Below are positions 40,211-49,173 of a DNA stretch of 64,000 bases, piece by piece. The notes under the pieces are model-generated. The model saw only the letters and a program-made list of their open reading frames with translations. It did no database searches and was not told the DNA's origin. A program made the position numbers and the translations under genes. The stretch is from Bacteroidaceae bacterium (lineage in GTDB: Bacteria; Bacteroidota; Bacteroidia; Bacteroidales; Bacteroidaceae), in assembly GCA_017552435.1 (NCBI GenBank), contig JAFZPZ010000005.1, positions 1-64,000 of the forward strand, in the 5' to 3' direction. Position 1 is the stretch's first letter, and each line of letters opens with the position of its first letter.

Positions 40211-40269
40211 CAGTTTAAACTATTTAGCTCTTAATTGTCTATTAATTCCCCCTAAAGGGGTAGGGGGTC
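40154..40269. repeat. Inverted pair of palindromic elements around the DUF4292 start
   Basis: Plus copy 40154-40177, within the lipoprotein signal codons, and minus copy 40246-40269 at the TPR stop. The DUF4292 ATG (40210) lies in the 68-bp spacer. Confidence 0.85.
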
Positions 40270-42027
40270 CTACTTGATGTATTTCTTCCGTTTAATCTTC
40301 TTGCGCAGCAACGGCGTGCAGGTATCGTCGCCTTTCTGTTTTGCCAGCCTCCATAACCGCAAAGCCGTCTCCGGTTCTCCACAGTTCGCATAGATGTCGC
40401 CAGCATGCTCGATGAGATTGCCCATCAGTTGTTTGTCGGCAAGGAGTTCCTCGTCTGTCCGTCCGGGATTCACCACTTTGTCCATATAAGTGCGGGCATG
40501 GGTATAGTCCTGCTTCATGAAAAGAATCCAGGCGTATGTGTCGAGGTAGGTGATGTTGTCCGGCTCCTGGCGTATGGTGCGGTAGCTCATTTCCTCGGCG
40601 CGGTCCAACTGCTCGCCCTTGAGGCTGAGGTAGTAGGCATAGTTGTTGAGGCACATGATGTTGTCGTCCTTATAGACAAGTGCCGAGTCGTAGGCAGCGA
40701 AAGCTTCCTGCTCCTTCTGCTGTTGGTAGTAGATGTCACCGAGCACACCGAAGACATTCGAGACAAGGTGGGGATGAACATCTTCCGTGCGGACACGAAG
40801 CCCTTGCTGCAGAACTTCGGCAGCATCCTTCAACTTTTTCTGCTCGGCAAGCGCCATTCCCAAATAGTAGGCATAAGCTATCTCCTCGGGATGGTAGTTG
40901 AGACCACGGCGGCTGATATCCTCAACGCCTTTCCCGTCGTTTTGCTCGGCGTAGTATTGCAACAGTTCGCGCAAAGCCGTCTCATTTCCCGGATCGACCT
41001 CGAGTACCTGTCTCATTGTCTGGCAGAGAGCCTCCTTAGGTTGCTTGCTATAAAGCTGATATGCAGCTTTCATGATGAGCACTTCTGGATTCTGCTGGGG
41101 ACGGGCAAGCAAAGTGTCGAAGGCGGCACAGAGCTGAGGCGCATACGTTGAATCGCGCTGGACATCGGCAATGTACGACTTGAGCAAGAGCACTTGCAAC
41201 TGCAACGGAGAGTCCGGGTGGTATAGCAAGGAGTCGCGCATATAATTGTAGCGGTCGTCCTTTCCACAGTCACGATAGTAGTCCATCATGGCGAGTTGCA
41301 GGTTGGTGTTGGTAGGTTCCTGGCGGCGTACCTCGTCGTAGAACTCGAGAGCCCGGACCGTGTCTCCGGCCTGCAAGTATTGGCTGCCGACAACGATGCG
41401 CAGATTCATGTCGTGGGGCGACTCGTCACAAAGAGCCTGTAATTGCATGAAGGCCGAATCTAATTGCTCTTTCTCTTTATAGAGCCTGAACTTCTCGACA
41501 CTAATCTGTGGGCTGGGACCTTCGAGCAATTCTATACGGTTGAGGGCACCGATGGCCTTATCCGTATCGCCCACAGTACTGTAGAGCGACACCAATTGCG
41601 AAAGAATGTCGCTGCGTCGCGTCTGCAAGGATGCCATCTTCTCCAGGACGGGAATGGCAGACTCTGCATCGCGCTTGTTCAGATAGAGTGCCCCCAACGT
41701 CTCCAGGTAATAGGGATTGTTAGCATCACGCTCGCAGGCTCGGCGGATAAATGCCGTTCCGAGGCTGTCGGCACGTAGGTACAAATGCAATAACCCCATG
41801 TTGTAGAGCGCCTCGGGAGCCTCGGGGTTGATGTCGAGGCAATGGCGGTAGAGGTCCATAGCCGACGAATAGTCTTCCTGGAGGCGGCATTTCTCCGCTT
41901 CCAAGTAGAAATAGTCGAAGGTGGCTTGTGCTCTGATGCCAAGCGTTCCAAACAAGAAAATGAGGAAAAAGACCCCCCAACCCCCTTTAGGGGGAGTGTT
42001 TTTATGTATTAATTTTCCACTTTTCAT
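40270..42027 (-). CDS. Secreted tetratricopeptide-repeat protein
   Basis: 585 aa. The signal peptide (about 1-33) is preceded by TPPKGGWG from a palindromic element. About 12 TPR-like helix pairs span residues 35-560 ('YSSAMDLYRHCLDINPEAPEALYNMGLLHLYL', 'NPYYLETLGALYLNKRDAESAIPVLEKMASL', 'EIAYAYYLGMALAEQKKLKDAAEVLQQGL', 'NIMCLNNYAYYLSLKGEQLDRAEEMSYRTI'). No catalytic domain. Probably a periplasmic scaffold. The gene order dut-TPR-DUF4292-M23 is conserved in Bacteroidales. The C-terminus is strongly basic (LLRKKIKRKKYIK). Confidence 0.85.
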   Translation of the reverse strand: MKSGKLIHKNTPPKGGWGVFFLIFLFGTLGIRAQATFDYFYLEAEKCRLQEDYSSAMDLYRHCLDINPEAPEALYNMGLLHLYLRADSLGTAFIRRACERDANNPYYLETLGALYLNKRDAESAIPVLEKMASLQTRRSDILSQLVSLYSTVGDTDKAIGALNRIELLEGPSPQISVEKFRLYKEKEQLDSAFMQLQALCDESPHDMNLRIVVGSQYLQAGDTVRALEFYDEVRRQEPTNTNLQLAMMDYYRDCGKDDRYNYMRDSLLYHPDSPLQLQVLLLKSYIADVQRDSTYAPQLCAAFDTLLARPQQNPEVLIMKAAYQLYSKQPKEALCQTMRQVLEVDPGNETALRELLQYYAEQNDGKGVEDISRRGLNYHPEEIAYAYYLGMALAEQKKLKDAAEVLQQGLRVRTEDVHPHLVSNVFGVLGDIYYQQQKEQEAFAAYDSALVYKDDNIMCLNNYAYYLSLKGEQLDRAEEMSYRTIRQEPDNITYLDTYAWILFMKQDYTHARTYMDKVVNPGRTDEELLADKQLMGNLIEHAGDIYANCGEPETALRLWRLAKQKGDDTCTPLLRKKIKRKKYIK

Positions 42028-42068
42028 TTTTATTTTAATTGTCCCCCCTAAAGGGGGTTAGGGGGGGC
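41971..42068. repeat. Inverted pair of palindromic elements around the TPR gene start
   Basis: Plus copy 41971-41995 (TPR signal codons) and minus copy 42042-42068 (ending just before the dut stop). Both are of the TTTAGGGGG subtype, 46 bp apart, with the TPR ATG (42027) in the spacer. Confidence 0.9.
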
Positions 42069-42071
42069 TCC

Positions 42072-42506
42072 TTATTTCGTTCCGCTATGCCCGAAACCGC
42101 CGGCACCGCGTTCTGTCTCAGAAAGGACTTCCACTGGTTCCCATTCTGCCTGTTCGTGTCGTGCAATGACCATCTGTGCGATACGCTCGCCATCGGCAAT
42201 GACAAACGGTTCGTTCGAGAGATTGATCAGGATAACACACACCTCGCCGCGATAGTCGGCATCTATGGTGCCGGGCGTGTTGAGCACAGTGATGCCATGT
42301 TTGATGGCAAGTCCGCTGCGGGGACGCACCTGTGCCTCGTAGCCGGGAGGCAGGGCCATGAAGATACCCGTCGGAACAAGCCGGCGTTCCATGGGCCTCA
42401 GTTCTATTGGTGCTTCGATGTTGGCGCGAAGGTCAACTCCTGCGGACAGCTCCGTCGCATATTGTGGCAGCGCGTGATGGCTGCGATTGATGATTTGTAC
42501 TTTCAT
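42072..42506 (-). CDS. dut: dUTP diphosphatase
   Basis: 144 aa, standard trimeric dUTPase length. All five motifs are visible: [32 protein letters not shown], '[11 protein letters not shown]' and the C-terminal [10 protein letters not shown]. Hydrolyses dUTP to dUMP, keeping uracil out of DNA and feeding thymidylate synthesis. Just downstream of the dGTPase-like gene (26 bp), so two dNTP-sanitising enzymes are co-expressed. Confidence 0.97.
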   Translation of the reverse strand: MKVQIINRSHHALPQYATELSAGVDLRANIEAPIELRPMERRLVPTGIFMALPPGYEAQVRPRSGLAIKHGITVLNTPGTIDADYRGEVCVILINLSNEPFVIADGERIAQMVIARHEQAEWEPVEVLSETERGAGGFGHSGTK

Positions 42507-42532
42507 AAAAACTATGAACTATGAATTATGAA

Positions 42533-43894
42533 CTAAACGTCGGGGAGGCTCATACCGTTTATTTTGCGGTAGAGGTCGAGTGCAAAGACATCGGTCATAC
42601 CGGAGATGTAATCCAGAACGGCCATGATGCGCTCGTAGAGCGTGGGGGCCAGCATGTCGTATTGGGTGCTAACACGACTAATGAGCAATTGCGAGAATGC
42701 TCGGTCTGAATGCGTCACAGCCTGCACCATCAGGTCGGTGAGGGTGGTTATCACTTTGTAGCCGGCCAACTCGATATCAACGACATCCTTGCAATGATAT
42801 ATCTTACCATAGGCTGTACGTTCGCATTGCTCGTAAGCACTGCGTGGCAGGTCGTCGATGTGTTTGATGAGGGAATCTTGAAAAGTCCCGCTCAGGATGG
42901 CATGCTCGTTCTCGATAAAGACGCGGACACACTGCTGTTCCAAATTGTTGATGACGCAAGAACGGAGGTAAACAATCTGCTCGTTGATATCATCGACCAA
43001 CTGTGTCATGCGCTCTTCAATATGTTTTTGCTTTTCGGGCGGGAAATAGGCGAGAAAGAGTTGCTTGGTCTCCTTTGTTGTCAATATCTTGAGTTTGTGT
43101 GCATCCTCGATATCCATAATCTGGTAGCATATATCGTCGGCTGCCTCGACAAGATATACAAGGGGGTAGCGAGCATATTTCACTGATCCTTCGGGTGCGG
43201 GAAGTTTGAGGATGCCAAGTTCGTGGGCGATACGTTCGTAGTCCTCCACTTCGCTTTGGAAAAAGCCGAACTTGCGTTTGCCACCTGCAAGGTCGGAGGA
43301 AAAGGGATATTTGACAATGCTTGCCAGGGTGCTGTACGTCATGACAAAACCTCCTTTGCGGCGTCCCTTGAAATGATGCGTGAGCAGGCGGAAAGCATTG
43401 GCGTTTCCTTCGAAGTGTATCAGGTCGTTCCATTGCTCTGGAGAGATGCCATCACCAGTTTCAGGGCAGATGTAATCCTTCAGGAACTGTCCGTCGCCCT
43501 CGCTGAAATAGGTTCCGATGGCCTTTTCTCCGCTATGGCCGAAAGGCGGGTTACCAAGGTCGTGTGCAAGGCAGGCAGCGCTGACGATGTTGCCAAGTTC
43601 GGTGAAGTGGGTGCTGTAAAGCTCGGGATGCTTCTGCAGGATAAGACGGCTGATGTCGTTGCCCAGGCTCCGTCCCACACTGCTCACTTCGAGACTATGT
43701 GTGAGGCGGTTATGCACAAAAATGCTTCCAGGCAGAGGGAAGACCTGTGTCTTGTTCTGCAGGCGGCGGAAGGGCGCTGAAAAGATAAGTCGGTCGTAGT
43801 CACGCTGAAACTCCGTGCGATCATCGCTTTTTTTCTGCATTTCCTCCTGCCCCAGGCGCTTGCTGGAAAGCAGCTGCTCCCATTTCATCATCAT
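42533..43894 (-). CDS. dgt: HD-domain dNTP triphosphohydrolase (dGTPase-like)
   Basis: 453 aa. HD-domain metal ligands are visible: His in HNRLTHSLEVSSVGR, HD in LAHDLGNPPFGHSGEKA, and the downstream Asp in VEAADDICYQIMDIEDA. The N-terminal 'RTEFQRDYDRLIFSAPFRRLQNKTQVFPL' is characteristic of the Dgt family. It removes triphosphate from dGTP or other dNTPs. Start M1 (43894) or M3 (43888) cannot be separated. The leader carries a tttacgattt-type octamer tract. Confidence 0.93.
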   Translation of the reverse strand: MMMKWEQLLSSKRLGQEEMQKKSDDRTEFQRDYDRLIFSAPFRRLQNKTQVFPLPGSIFVHNRLTHSLEVSSVGRSLGNDISRLILQKHPELYSTHFTELGNIVSAACLAHDLGNPPFGHSGEKAIGTYFSEGDGQFLKDYICPETGDGISPEQWNDLIHFEGNANAFRLLTHHFKGRRKGGFVMTYSTLASIVKYPFSSDLAGGKRKFGFFQSEVEDYERIAHELGILKLPAPEGSVKYARYPLVYLVEAADDICYQIMDIEDAHKLKILTTKETKQLFLAYFPPEKQKHIEERMTQLVDDINEQIVYLRSCVINNLEQQCVRVFIENEHAILSGTFQDSLIKHIDDLPRSAYEQCERTAYGKIYHCKDVVDIELAGYKVITTLTDLMVQAVTHSDRAFSQLLISRVSTQYDMLAPTLYERIMAVLDYISGMTDVFALDLYRKINGMSLPDV

Positions 43895-43951
43895 GATTTA
43901 CTATTTGACGATTTACGATTTTAATGAAGATTGAGGGCAATATCAAATTCT

Positions 43952-44962
43952 TCACTTATCTGTGGGTTTATAGAAGATACGGTTGGCACCGCTGGTAATC
44001 TTCACCAGCTCGGGATGCTCGGCCGCGAAGGTATCAATGTGGCGCATACGCTTCTCTTGGAGTATCTCATCTACGGCAATGAGAATACCTGTCTCCTCGA
44101 CATCGCCGAATCCGTCGTTGATAGCTGTACCAAAGAGCTTCATAGTCGGACTCAGTCCCATGTAGGCATTGACCAGTGGCGGTATGTTGTACCCCAGAGC
44201 TCGCACCTCACGGTTGAGGATGCGGTAATCGGCCTTGAAGTCGTCTTCTGTGAACAGCCCGCGGAACTGCTCAGGGTCGTGCCAGAGTTTGAGCGGCTTC
44301 ATGGGATAGATGAGGTTATCGGGGTCGGGGAAGTGTTTATTCAGGAAATAGAGAATCATGTCGCGTGCCATGCGGTCATAGCTGGGGTACATGGTGAACT
44401 TGCCGAAGAGGTAGCGCACTGTCGGCTCGATGACAACAATAGCGCCAAGTCCGTCCCAGAGATTGTCGAGCGCAAAGATTCCTTTCCTGCCGCGCAATGT
44501 GCTTTGGTACTCCACGGTGACGAAACTACGGCCCAGTTCAATGGTCCAGGGAGCGTAGTCGCGCATGAAGCGTTCGGAGAAGCGGAACATGTGGCTTGTG
44601 GCAAGGATGGGCTGTCCGTCGGGGGCTATCTCCCAATCCTTGCCCAGGATGTAACGGTATCCGCCAACTATTTCTTCTGTCTCAGGGTCCCACACGAGGA
44701 TTTGCTTGTAGCAGTTTTCGCAGGTGTCGAATTCATCCAGGTCGAAACTTTTGCCTGTGCCGCCGCCTGCTGCACGGAAAGCTATCTCGCGCAGACGGCC
44801 GATTTCGCGCACCACATGCGGCGAATCCTGCCATGTGACAACATAAACTTCATTGCTGCTCTTGTTGGTCATGCGCAACCGTTTGTCCGGCGTGAGTTCA
44901 GCCTTCAGCACCTCTGCAGGGATGGGATCTGCGATTTGTTCCATTATCTTGTTTTCTTCCAT
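43952..44962 (-). CDS. glsB: Acyl-ACP N-acyltransferase for glycine-lipid synthesis (GlsB-like)
   Basis: 336 aa. GNAT/hemolysin-like acyltransferase of the OlsB group: 'VREIGRLREIAFRAAGGGTGKSFDLDEFD', 'VGGYRYILGKDW', 'FMRDYAPWTIELGRSFVTVEYQ', 'ALDNLWDGLGAIVV'. In Bacteroides thetaiotaomicron GlsB adds a 3-hydroxy acyl chain to glycine and GlsA adds the second acyl chain. Here the GlsA-like gene lies directly upstream (17-bp gap), supporting the same pathway. Product: N-acyl-3-acyloxyacyl glycine lipids of the envelope. Confidence 0.85.
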   Translation of the reverse strand: MEENKIMEQIADPIPAEVLKAELTPDKRLRMTNKSSNEVYVVTWQDSPHVVREIGRLREIAFRAAGGGTGKSFDLDEFDTCENCYKQILVWDPETEEIVGGYRYILGKDWEIAPDGQPILATSHMFRFSERFMRDYAPWTIELGRSFVTVEYQSTLRGRKGIFALDNLWDGLGAIVVIEPTVRYLFGKFTMYPSYDRMARDMILYFLNKHFPDPDNLIYPMKPLKLWHDPEQFRGLFTEDDFKADYRILNREVRALGYNIPPLVNAYMGLSPTMKLFGTAINDGFGDVEETGILIAVDEILQEKRMRHIDTFAAEHPELVKITSGANRIFYKPTDK

Positions 44963-44979
44963 ATTCTCTAAACTCTCAA

Positions 44980-45783
44980 CTATATACTATAAACTTTATC
45001 TTGTACCCACCTTCCCCATTGGACAGGCGTCTTTGTCTCATCGAAAGTCTGCCAGGGAATGGGCTTGCCAATGCGGACAGTATAGTGCCTGCCACGACAG
45101 CGATACATTTCATCTGGCAGAAGAGCCATTGCAAGATTGGGCAGATGCAAACGTTTGCACCAGCGCGCCACGCTGTAGAAACGGTCGCTGTTCTTGCCAT
45201 CAAAGTGGATAGGTACGATGTCGCGTTGATGCTGGACACTCTTTACAACGAATGCTTTGTTCCAAGGCAAATCGCGTATTGAACCGTCATCCTGCCGCCT
45301 GCTACAAAGTCCTGCGGGAAACATGATGACATGACAGTCGCTGGCGAAAGTGCTCTCCACAACGGCAGGGAATGAACGCGCCTGCTTGCCCATTTTGTTG
45401 ATGGGCACACAGAGGGGAGCCAGTCCTTGCAGGTTCATGAGCAAGTCGTTTACCAGATACTTGATTTTGCCGTCATAGTGTTCGCCGATGACCCAACCGA
45501 GGGTGACTCCATCAATTGCTCCCAGGGGATGGTTACTAACAAAGGTGCATAGTCTCCCGTCGTTGGGAAGGTTTTCCCTGCCCTCAACATCGACGTCGGC
45601 GCCGACATATTCCACGACTCCCTTGCAGAAATCTACACCTACTCGGCCTTCGCGTAGATAGGTATTGATGAAATCCTGATGTATGATACGCGCCAGCAAA
45701 GCGGTAAGCCATTTAGGGATGAACTTGGCTTTCTTCCCTGCCCGATCACGGACGATTTTATCTATGTCTATTTCGTTAATCAT
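44980..45783 (-). CDS. glsA: O-acyltransferase for glycine-lipid synthesis (GlsA-like)
   Basis: 267 aa. Member of the PlsC/OlsA acyltransferase superfamily with the acceptor-site motif 'FVSNHPLGAIDG', 'LVNDLLMNLQGLAPLCVPINK' and 'VIMFPAGLCSRRQDDGSIRDLPWNKAF'. Expected to esterify the hydroxyl of the N-acyl glycine made by the downstream glsB product. Peripheral or membrane-associated; no strong transmembrane helix. The gene order glsA-glsB within the sppA-envC run links lipid synthesis to other envelope functions. Confidence 0.82.
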   Translation of the reverse strand: MINEIDIDKIVRDRAGKKAKFIPKWLTALLARIIHQDFINTYLREGRVGVDFCKGVVEYVGADVDVEGRENLPNDGRLCTFVSNHPLGAIDGVTLGWVIGEHYDGKIKYLVNDLLMNLQGLAPLCVPINKMGKQARSFPAVVESTFASDCHVIMFPAGLCSRRQDDGSIRDLPWNKAFVVKSVQHQRDIVPIHFDGKNSDRFYSVARWCKRLHLPNLAMALLPDEMYRCRGRHYTVRIGKPIPWQTFDETKTPVQWGRWVQDKVYSI

Positions 45784-45808
45784 TGAATCCCTAATCCTTA
45801 TTCCAAAA

Positions 45809-46174
45809 TCAGTTTATGGTTATCGGCCTGTTATTTATGAAGTAGCGTCCTTTCGGCAGTCCGCCCAACCAGTTGGTGCCCTTGTTAAGGCGTGTGGTCA
45901 GGTAGAGTACGCCGCTGTGTGTGTAAATGGGCAGAATCTGATTGTGATCGCTTTGTATCTGCACTGTACGTCCACTAACCATTATCTTAACTGGGTATGC
46001 CGAGGTGTTCATCTTTCTGATAGAGGACATTTCGGGCGAAAACATGGCAACTGTCAAAGAGTCAGGGTTGCGCCCGCCGCGTACTTTGCGTTTGCGGGCA
46101 GCACCTTCTGCTGGCCAACACAGAGTAGCAGCCAATATTAACAGGCAGATTCGCAGTATTAATGTCCTTCTCAT
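45809..46174 (-). CDS. Small secreted protein of unknown function
   Basis: 121 aa from ATG 46174 (MRRTLILRICLLILAATLCWPAEGAARKRK), which gives a good signal peptide; an in-frame start at 46210 would overlap the thiL end and spoil the signal. The mature part is a short beta-rich domain: 'VAMFSPEMSSIRKMNTSAYPVKIMVSGRTVQIQSDHNQILPIYTHSG', ending 'GLPKGRYFINNRPITI', reminiscent of a shortened sorting tail. Not recognised as a family. Located between thiL and glsA on the same strand. Confidence 0.55.
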   Translation of the reverse strand: MRRTLILRICLLILAATLCWPAEGAARKRKVRGGRNPDSLTVAMFSPEMSSIRKMNTSAYPVKIMVSGRTVQIQSDHNQILPIYTHSGVLYLTTRLNKGTNWLGGLPKGRYFINNRPITIN

Positions 46175-46188
46175 GAAAGTCTTTCTTC

Positions 46189-47259
46189 TTACTTCTCTAA
46201 GGGGTTCCAACCTTGGGCCTTGAGGGCGAACTCTCCGCCGTCGCGCGTAATCAGAGCCTGACCCTTGTCGGCATCGGTAATGTAGCCGATGATGTGGATG
46301 TCTTCAAGGGCTGAGACGGCATCATTCTGGGCGAGAGGAACAGTGAAAAGAAGTTCGTAGTCTTCTCCACCGTTAAGGGCACAAGTGCTAACGTTCATAT
46401 TCAGTTCCTCTGCCATCGCAGCTGTCTGATAGTCGAGTGGCAGACGCTCCTCGTAGATGCGACAGCCTGTCTGGCTCTGCTTACAAATGTGCATGAGTTC
46501 GCTGCTCAATCCATCGCTGATGTCCATCATACTTGTGGGAAGAATGCCAGCCTCTCGTAAAGCGACAATAATGTCACCGCGCGCTTCGGGTTTCAGTTGC
46601 CGTTCCAGCAAATATTCTCTGCCCGAGAAGTCTGGCTGCGCATCGCGCAAAAGCTCCATCTGCTCCTTGTTACCACCAAGACGTGCTTCCTCCACTTGCT
46701 CGCTCCAGATAACCTTTTCGCGTTCCAATAATTGCAATCCCATATAAGCTGCGCCCAGGTTTCCGCTGACACAGATAAGGTCAGTCGGTTTTGCACCACT
46801 GCGCAACACGATATCTTCAGGACGAGCCTCGCCGATGGCCGTGATGCTGATAGCGAGTCCTGTAAGGCTGCTTGTCGTGTCGCCACCTATGATATCGACA
46901 CCCCATTTCTCGCAGGCCATTCGCATACCAGCATAGAGCTCTTCGATGTCTTCTACACAAAATTTGCTACTGATAGCCAGACTGACAGTAATTTGACCCG
47001 GCTGTGCATTCATGGCGAAGATGTCGCTTAGGTTGACCATTACAGCTTTGTATCCCAGATGACGCAGAGGGACGTAAGTAAGGTCGAAGTGTACACCCTC
47101 CATCAAAAGGTCGGTAGTGACAACGGTATGCAGCCCTTCCGCCGGCGCGAGGATGGCGCAATCGTCACCAATACCCCTGATGGTGGTTGCATTCTTCGTC
47201 GTTATGTCTTTCGTAAGGCGCTCAATAAGGCCAAATTCGCCCAGTTCAGATATTTCCAT
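46189..47259 (-). CDS. thiL: Thiamine-monophosphate kinase
   Basis: 356 aa. PurM-like ATP-binding fold with ThiL motifs: GIGDDCAIL, 'TTDLLMEGVHFDL', NLSDIFAMNAQPG, GGDTTSS, MDISDGLSSEL and GGEDYELLF. Phosphorylates thiamine phosphate to the diphosphate cofactor. Located between a purine nucleoside phosphorylase gene (41-bp gap) and the small secreted gene; no other thi genes nearby. Confidence 0.96.
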   Translation of the reverse strand: MEISELGEFGLIERLTKDITTKNATTIRGIGDDCAILAPAEGLHTVVTTDLLMEGVHFDLTYVPLRHLGYKAVMVNLSDIFAMNAQPGQITVSLAISSKFCVEDIEELYAGMRMACEKWGVDIIGGDTTSSLTGLAISITAIGEARPEDIVLRSGAKPTDLICVSGNLGAAYMGLQLLEREKVIWSEQVEEARLGGNKEQMELLRDAQPDFSGREYLLERQLKPEARGDIIVALREAGILPTSMMDISDGLSSELMHICKQSQTGCRIYEERLPLDYQTAAMAEELNMNVSTCALNGGEDYELLFTVPLAQNDAVSALEDIHIIGYITDADKGQALITRDGGEFALKAQGWNPLEK

Positions 47260-47299
47260 TCTCGTTCTTCTCTAAACTCTTACTTCTTACCTATCACCT

Positions 47300-48109
47300 C
47301 TAAACTACCTTCACCATTTCCTCCATGATAGTTGCCATGAGGGGTTGAACTGCTCCGGCGGCACGCTGCACTTCTTCGTGTGTGACTTTTTCTGGCACGT
47401 CGGTGCCTCCAAGGTCGGTTATGATACTCATGCCGAAGCAACGAATGCCGCAATGATGAGCCACAATGACCTCAGGTACTGTGCTCATACCAACGGCATC
47501 GGCTCCCCAACGAGCAAACATGCGATATTCGGATGGTGTTTCGTAGGTGGGACCTTGTGTGGCGAGATAGACGCCATGCTGTACTTTGATGCCATGCTTG
47601 GCAGCAATGCTGTCGGCCTGCACAATAAGTTCGTGGTCGTAGGCTTCGCTCATATCAGGGAAACGTGGTCCAGTCGGGATGTTCGGGCCATGCAGAGGAT
47701 TCTCGGGCATGTAGTTGATGTGATCGGTGATAATCATCAGGTCACCAATTTTGAAGTTCGGATTGGTGCCGCCTGCGGCATTGCTGACGAAAAGGGTTTT
47801 GATGCCCAACTCGTACATGACACGAATGGGGAATGTAACTTGCTGCATCGTATAGCCTTCGTAGTAATGGAAGCGGCCTTCCATAGCCATCACATTCTTG
47901 CCGCCAAGTTTTCCGAAGATAAGTTCTCCGGCATGACCTTCGACCGTAGATACGGGGAAATTAGGAATGTCACTGTAGGGAATAGACAAAAGCCTTTCGA
48001 TACGCTCTGCCAACTGGCCTAGCCCAGTGCCGAGCACAATGGCCGTACTGGGTGAATTAGGCATCCTCTCGCGGAGCCATGTTGCTGTTTCTTTTATTTT
48101 CTCGTACAT
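47300..48109 (-). CDS. Purine-nucleoside phosphorylase
   Basis: 269 aa, the length of trimeric (PNP-I) enzymes. Motifs: 'STAIVLGTGLGQLAERIE' phosphate loop, 'FPVSTVEGHAGELIFGKLGGKNVMAMEGRFHYYEGY', 'LFVSNAAGGTNPNFKIGDLMIITDHIN', 'YLATQGPTYETPSEYRMFARWGADAVGMSTVPEVIVA'. Cleaves guanosine and inosine to base plus ribose-1-phosphate. The start lies inside the 3' end of lpxK (53-bp overlap), so translational coupling is likely. Confidence 0.95.
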   Translation of the reverse strand: MYEKIKETATWLRERMPNSPSTAIVLGTGLGQLAERIERLLSIPYSDIPNFPVSTVEGHAGELIFGKLGGKNVMAMEGRFHYYEGYTMQQVTFPIRVMYELGIKTLFVSNAAGGTNPNFKIGDLMIITDHINYMPENPLHGPNIPTGPRFPDMSEAYDHELIVQADSIAAKHGIKVQHGVYLATQGPTYETPSEYRMFARWGADAVGMSTVPEVIVAHHCGIRCFGMSIITDLGGTDVPEKVTHEEVQRAAGAVQPLMATIMEEMVKVV

Positions 48110-49166
48110 AGTCTGTTATTGTTTTATCAAATTTATTCTTTTCATCCCGCATGATGCTGATTTCTATAGGCAGCACATAAGTGTTCTGCTTCACTTCTTC
48201 GCTGACTTGCAAATGCTGTAACCGCGCCGCATCCTTTTCGGTTGTAATGATGATGTGCGGCTTGGGCAGAGCAAGCAGGGCACGCCGGATAGTGTCGGCA
48301 TCACTGCGGGAATAATAGTGATGGTCAGAGAAGGTAAGCGGAGTGACATGCTGTACGAAACGGCGTACATCCAATTCCATCTGCCGCGGATTTCCGATGC
48401 CTGTAAGCAGAAGTACATGAGTATTGTCCTTGCGTAGCATGTCCGGTTCTAATGTGCCATTGCCCCAAAGCTGACGCATAGTACCATAGGAGAATGTGCT
48501 ATAAAAGAGTTTTTGGTAGGGCTTAATATGCAATGCAGAAAGGATGACACGGAACCCCATCGCTGTAATATGCCCGGGGCACTTCGTAACAATAACTGTC
48601 GTGGCACGGCTACTGGAAGAGGCACGTTCGCGGAGCCGTCCGGCAGGCAACAACTTGTCGTCGGAGATAATTCTGTGATAATCTACAAGCAGGATGTTGT
48701 GCCCTGGTTTAACGTAGCGGTGCTGGTAGGCATCGTCCAAAAGGATAACCTCCACGTCTCTTGTTGCTTCGTCTGTAAGGAGCCGCTCTATGCCACGACG
48801 CCTATTGGCATCCACGGCAACATAGATATCGGGGAATTTCTGCTTTATTTGCCAAGGTTCGTCACCTATTTCCTCGATTGCAGAAGAGGCAGAAGAGAGA
48901 AGATAACCGCTCGTCTTGCGCTTATAGCCCCGGCTAAGCACTGCTACACGATAACGTTTGGATAGGAGACGGATGAGGTATTCTACATGCGGTGTCTTGC
49001 CCGTACCGCCCACTGTAATATTTCCAACATTGATGATAGGAATATCATAAGACACAGAACGCAGAACACCCATGTCGAACAGGGCGTTGCGGACATCTAC
49101 GCCGATACCGTAGAGCCAGCTGAGGGGCATCAGCCACCTGCGAATCTGTGTCATATCACCTTCCAT
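48057..49166 (-). CDS. lpxK: Tetraacyldisaccharide 4'-kinase
   Basis: 369 aa from ATG 49166; ATG 49154 (MTQIRRWLMPLSWLYG) is an alternative, while the frame upstream to 49316 lies inside sppA and is not used. Walker A 'IIVGNITVGGTGKTPHVEYLIRLL', 'VAVLSRGYKRKTSGYLL', DEPWQIKQKFPD and 'VILLDDAYQHRYVKPGHNILLVD' are all LpxK features. Adds the 4'-phosphate of lipid A at the inner membrane; an N-terminal amphipathic segment (PLSWLYGIGVDVRNALFD) anchors it. Directly downstream of sppA (7 bp). Confidence 0.95.
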   Translation of the reverse strand: MEGDMTQIRRWLMPLSWLYGIGVDVRNALFDMGVLRSVSYDIPIINVGNITVGGTGKTPHVEYLIRLLSKRYRVAVLSRGYKRKTSGYLLSSASSAIEEIGDEPWQIKQKFPDIYVAVDANRRRGIERLLTDEATRDVEVILLDDAYQHRYVKPGHNILLVDYHRIISDDKLLPAGRLRERASSSSRATTVIVTKCPGHITAMGFRVILSALHIKPYQKLFYSTFSYGTMRQLWGNGTLEPDMLRKDNTHVLLLTGIGNPRQMELDVRRFVQHVTPLTFSDHHYYSRSDADTIRRALLALPKPHIIITTEKDAARLQHLQVSEEVKQNTYVLPIEISIMRDEKNKFDKTITDYVRENKRNSNMAPREDA

Positions 49167-49173
49167 CGGCTTC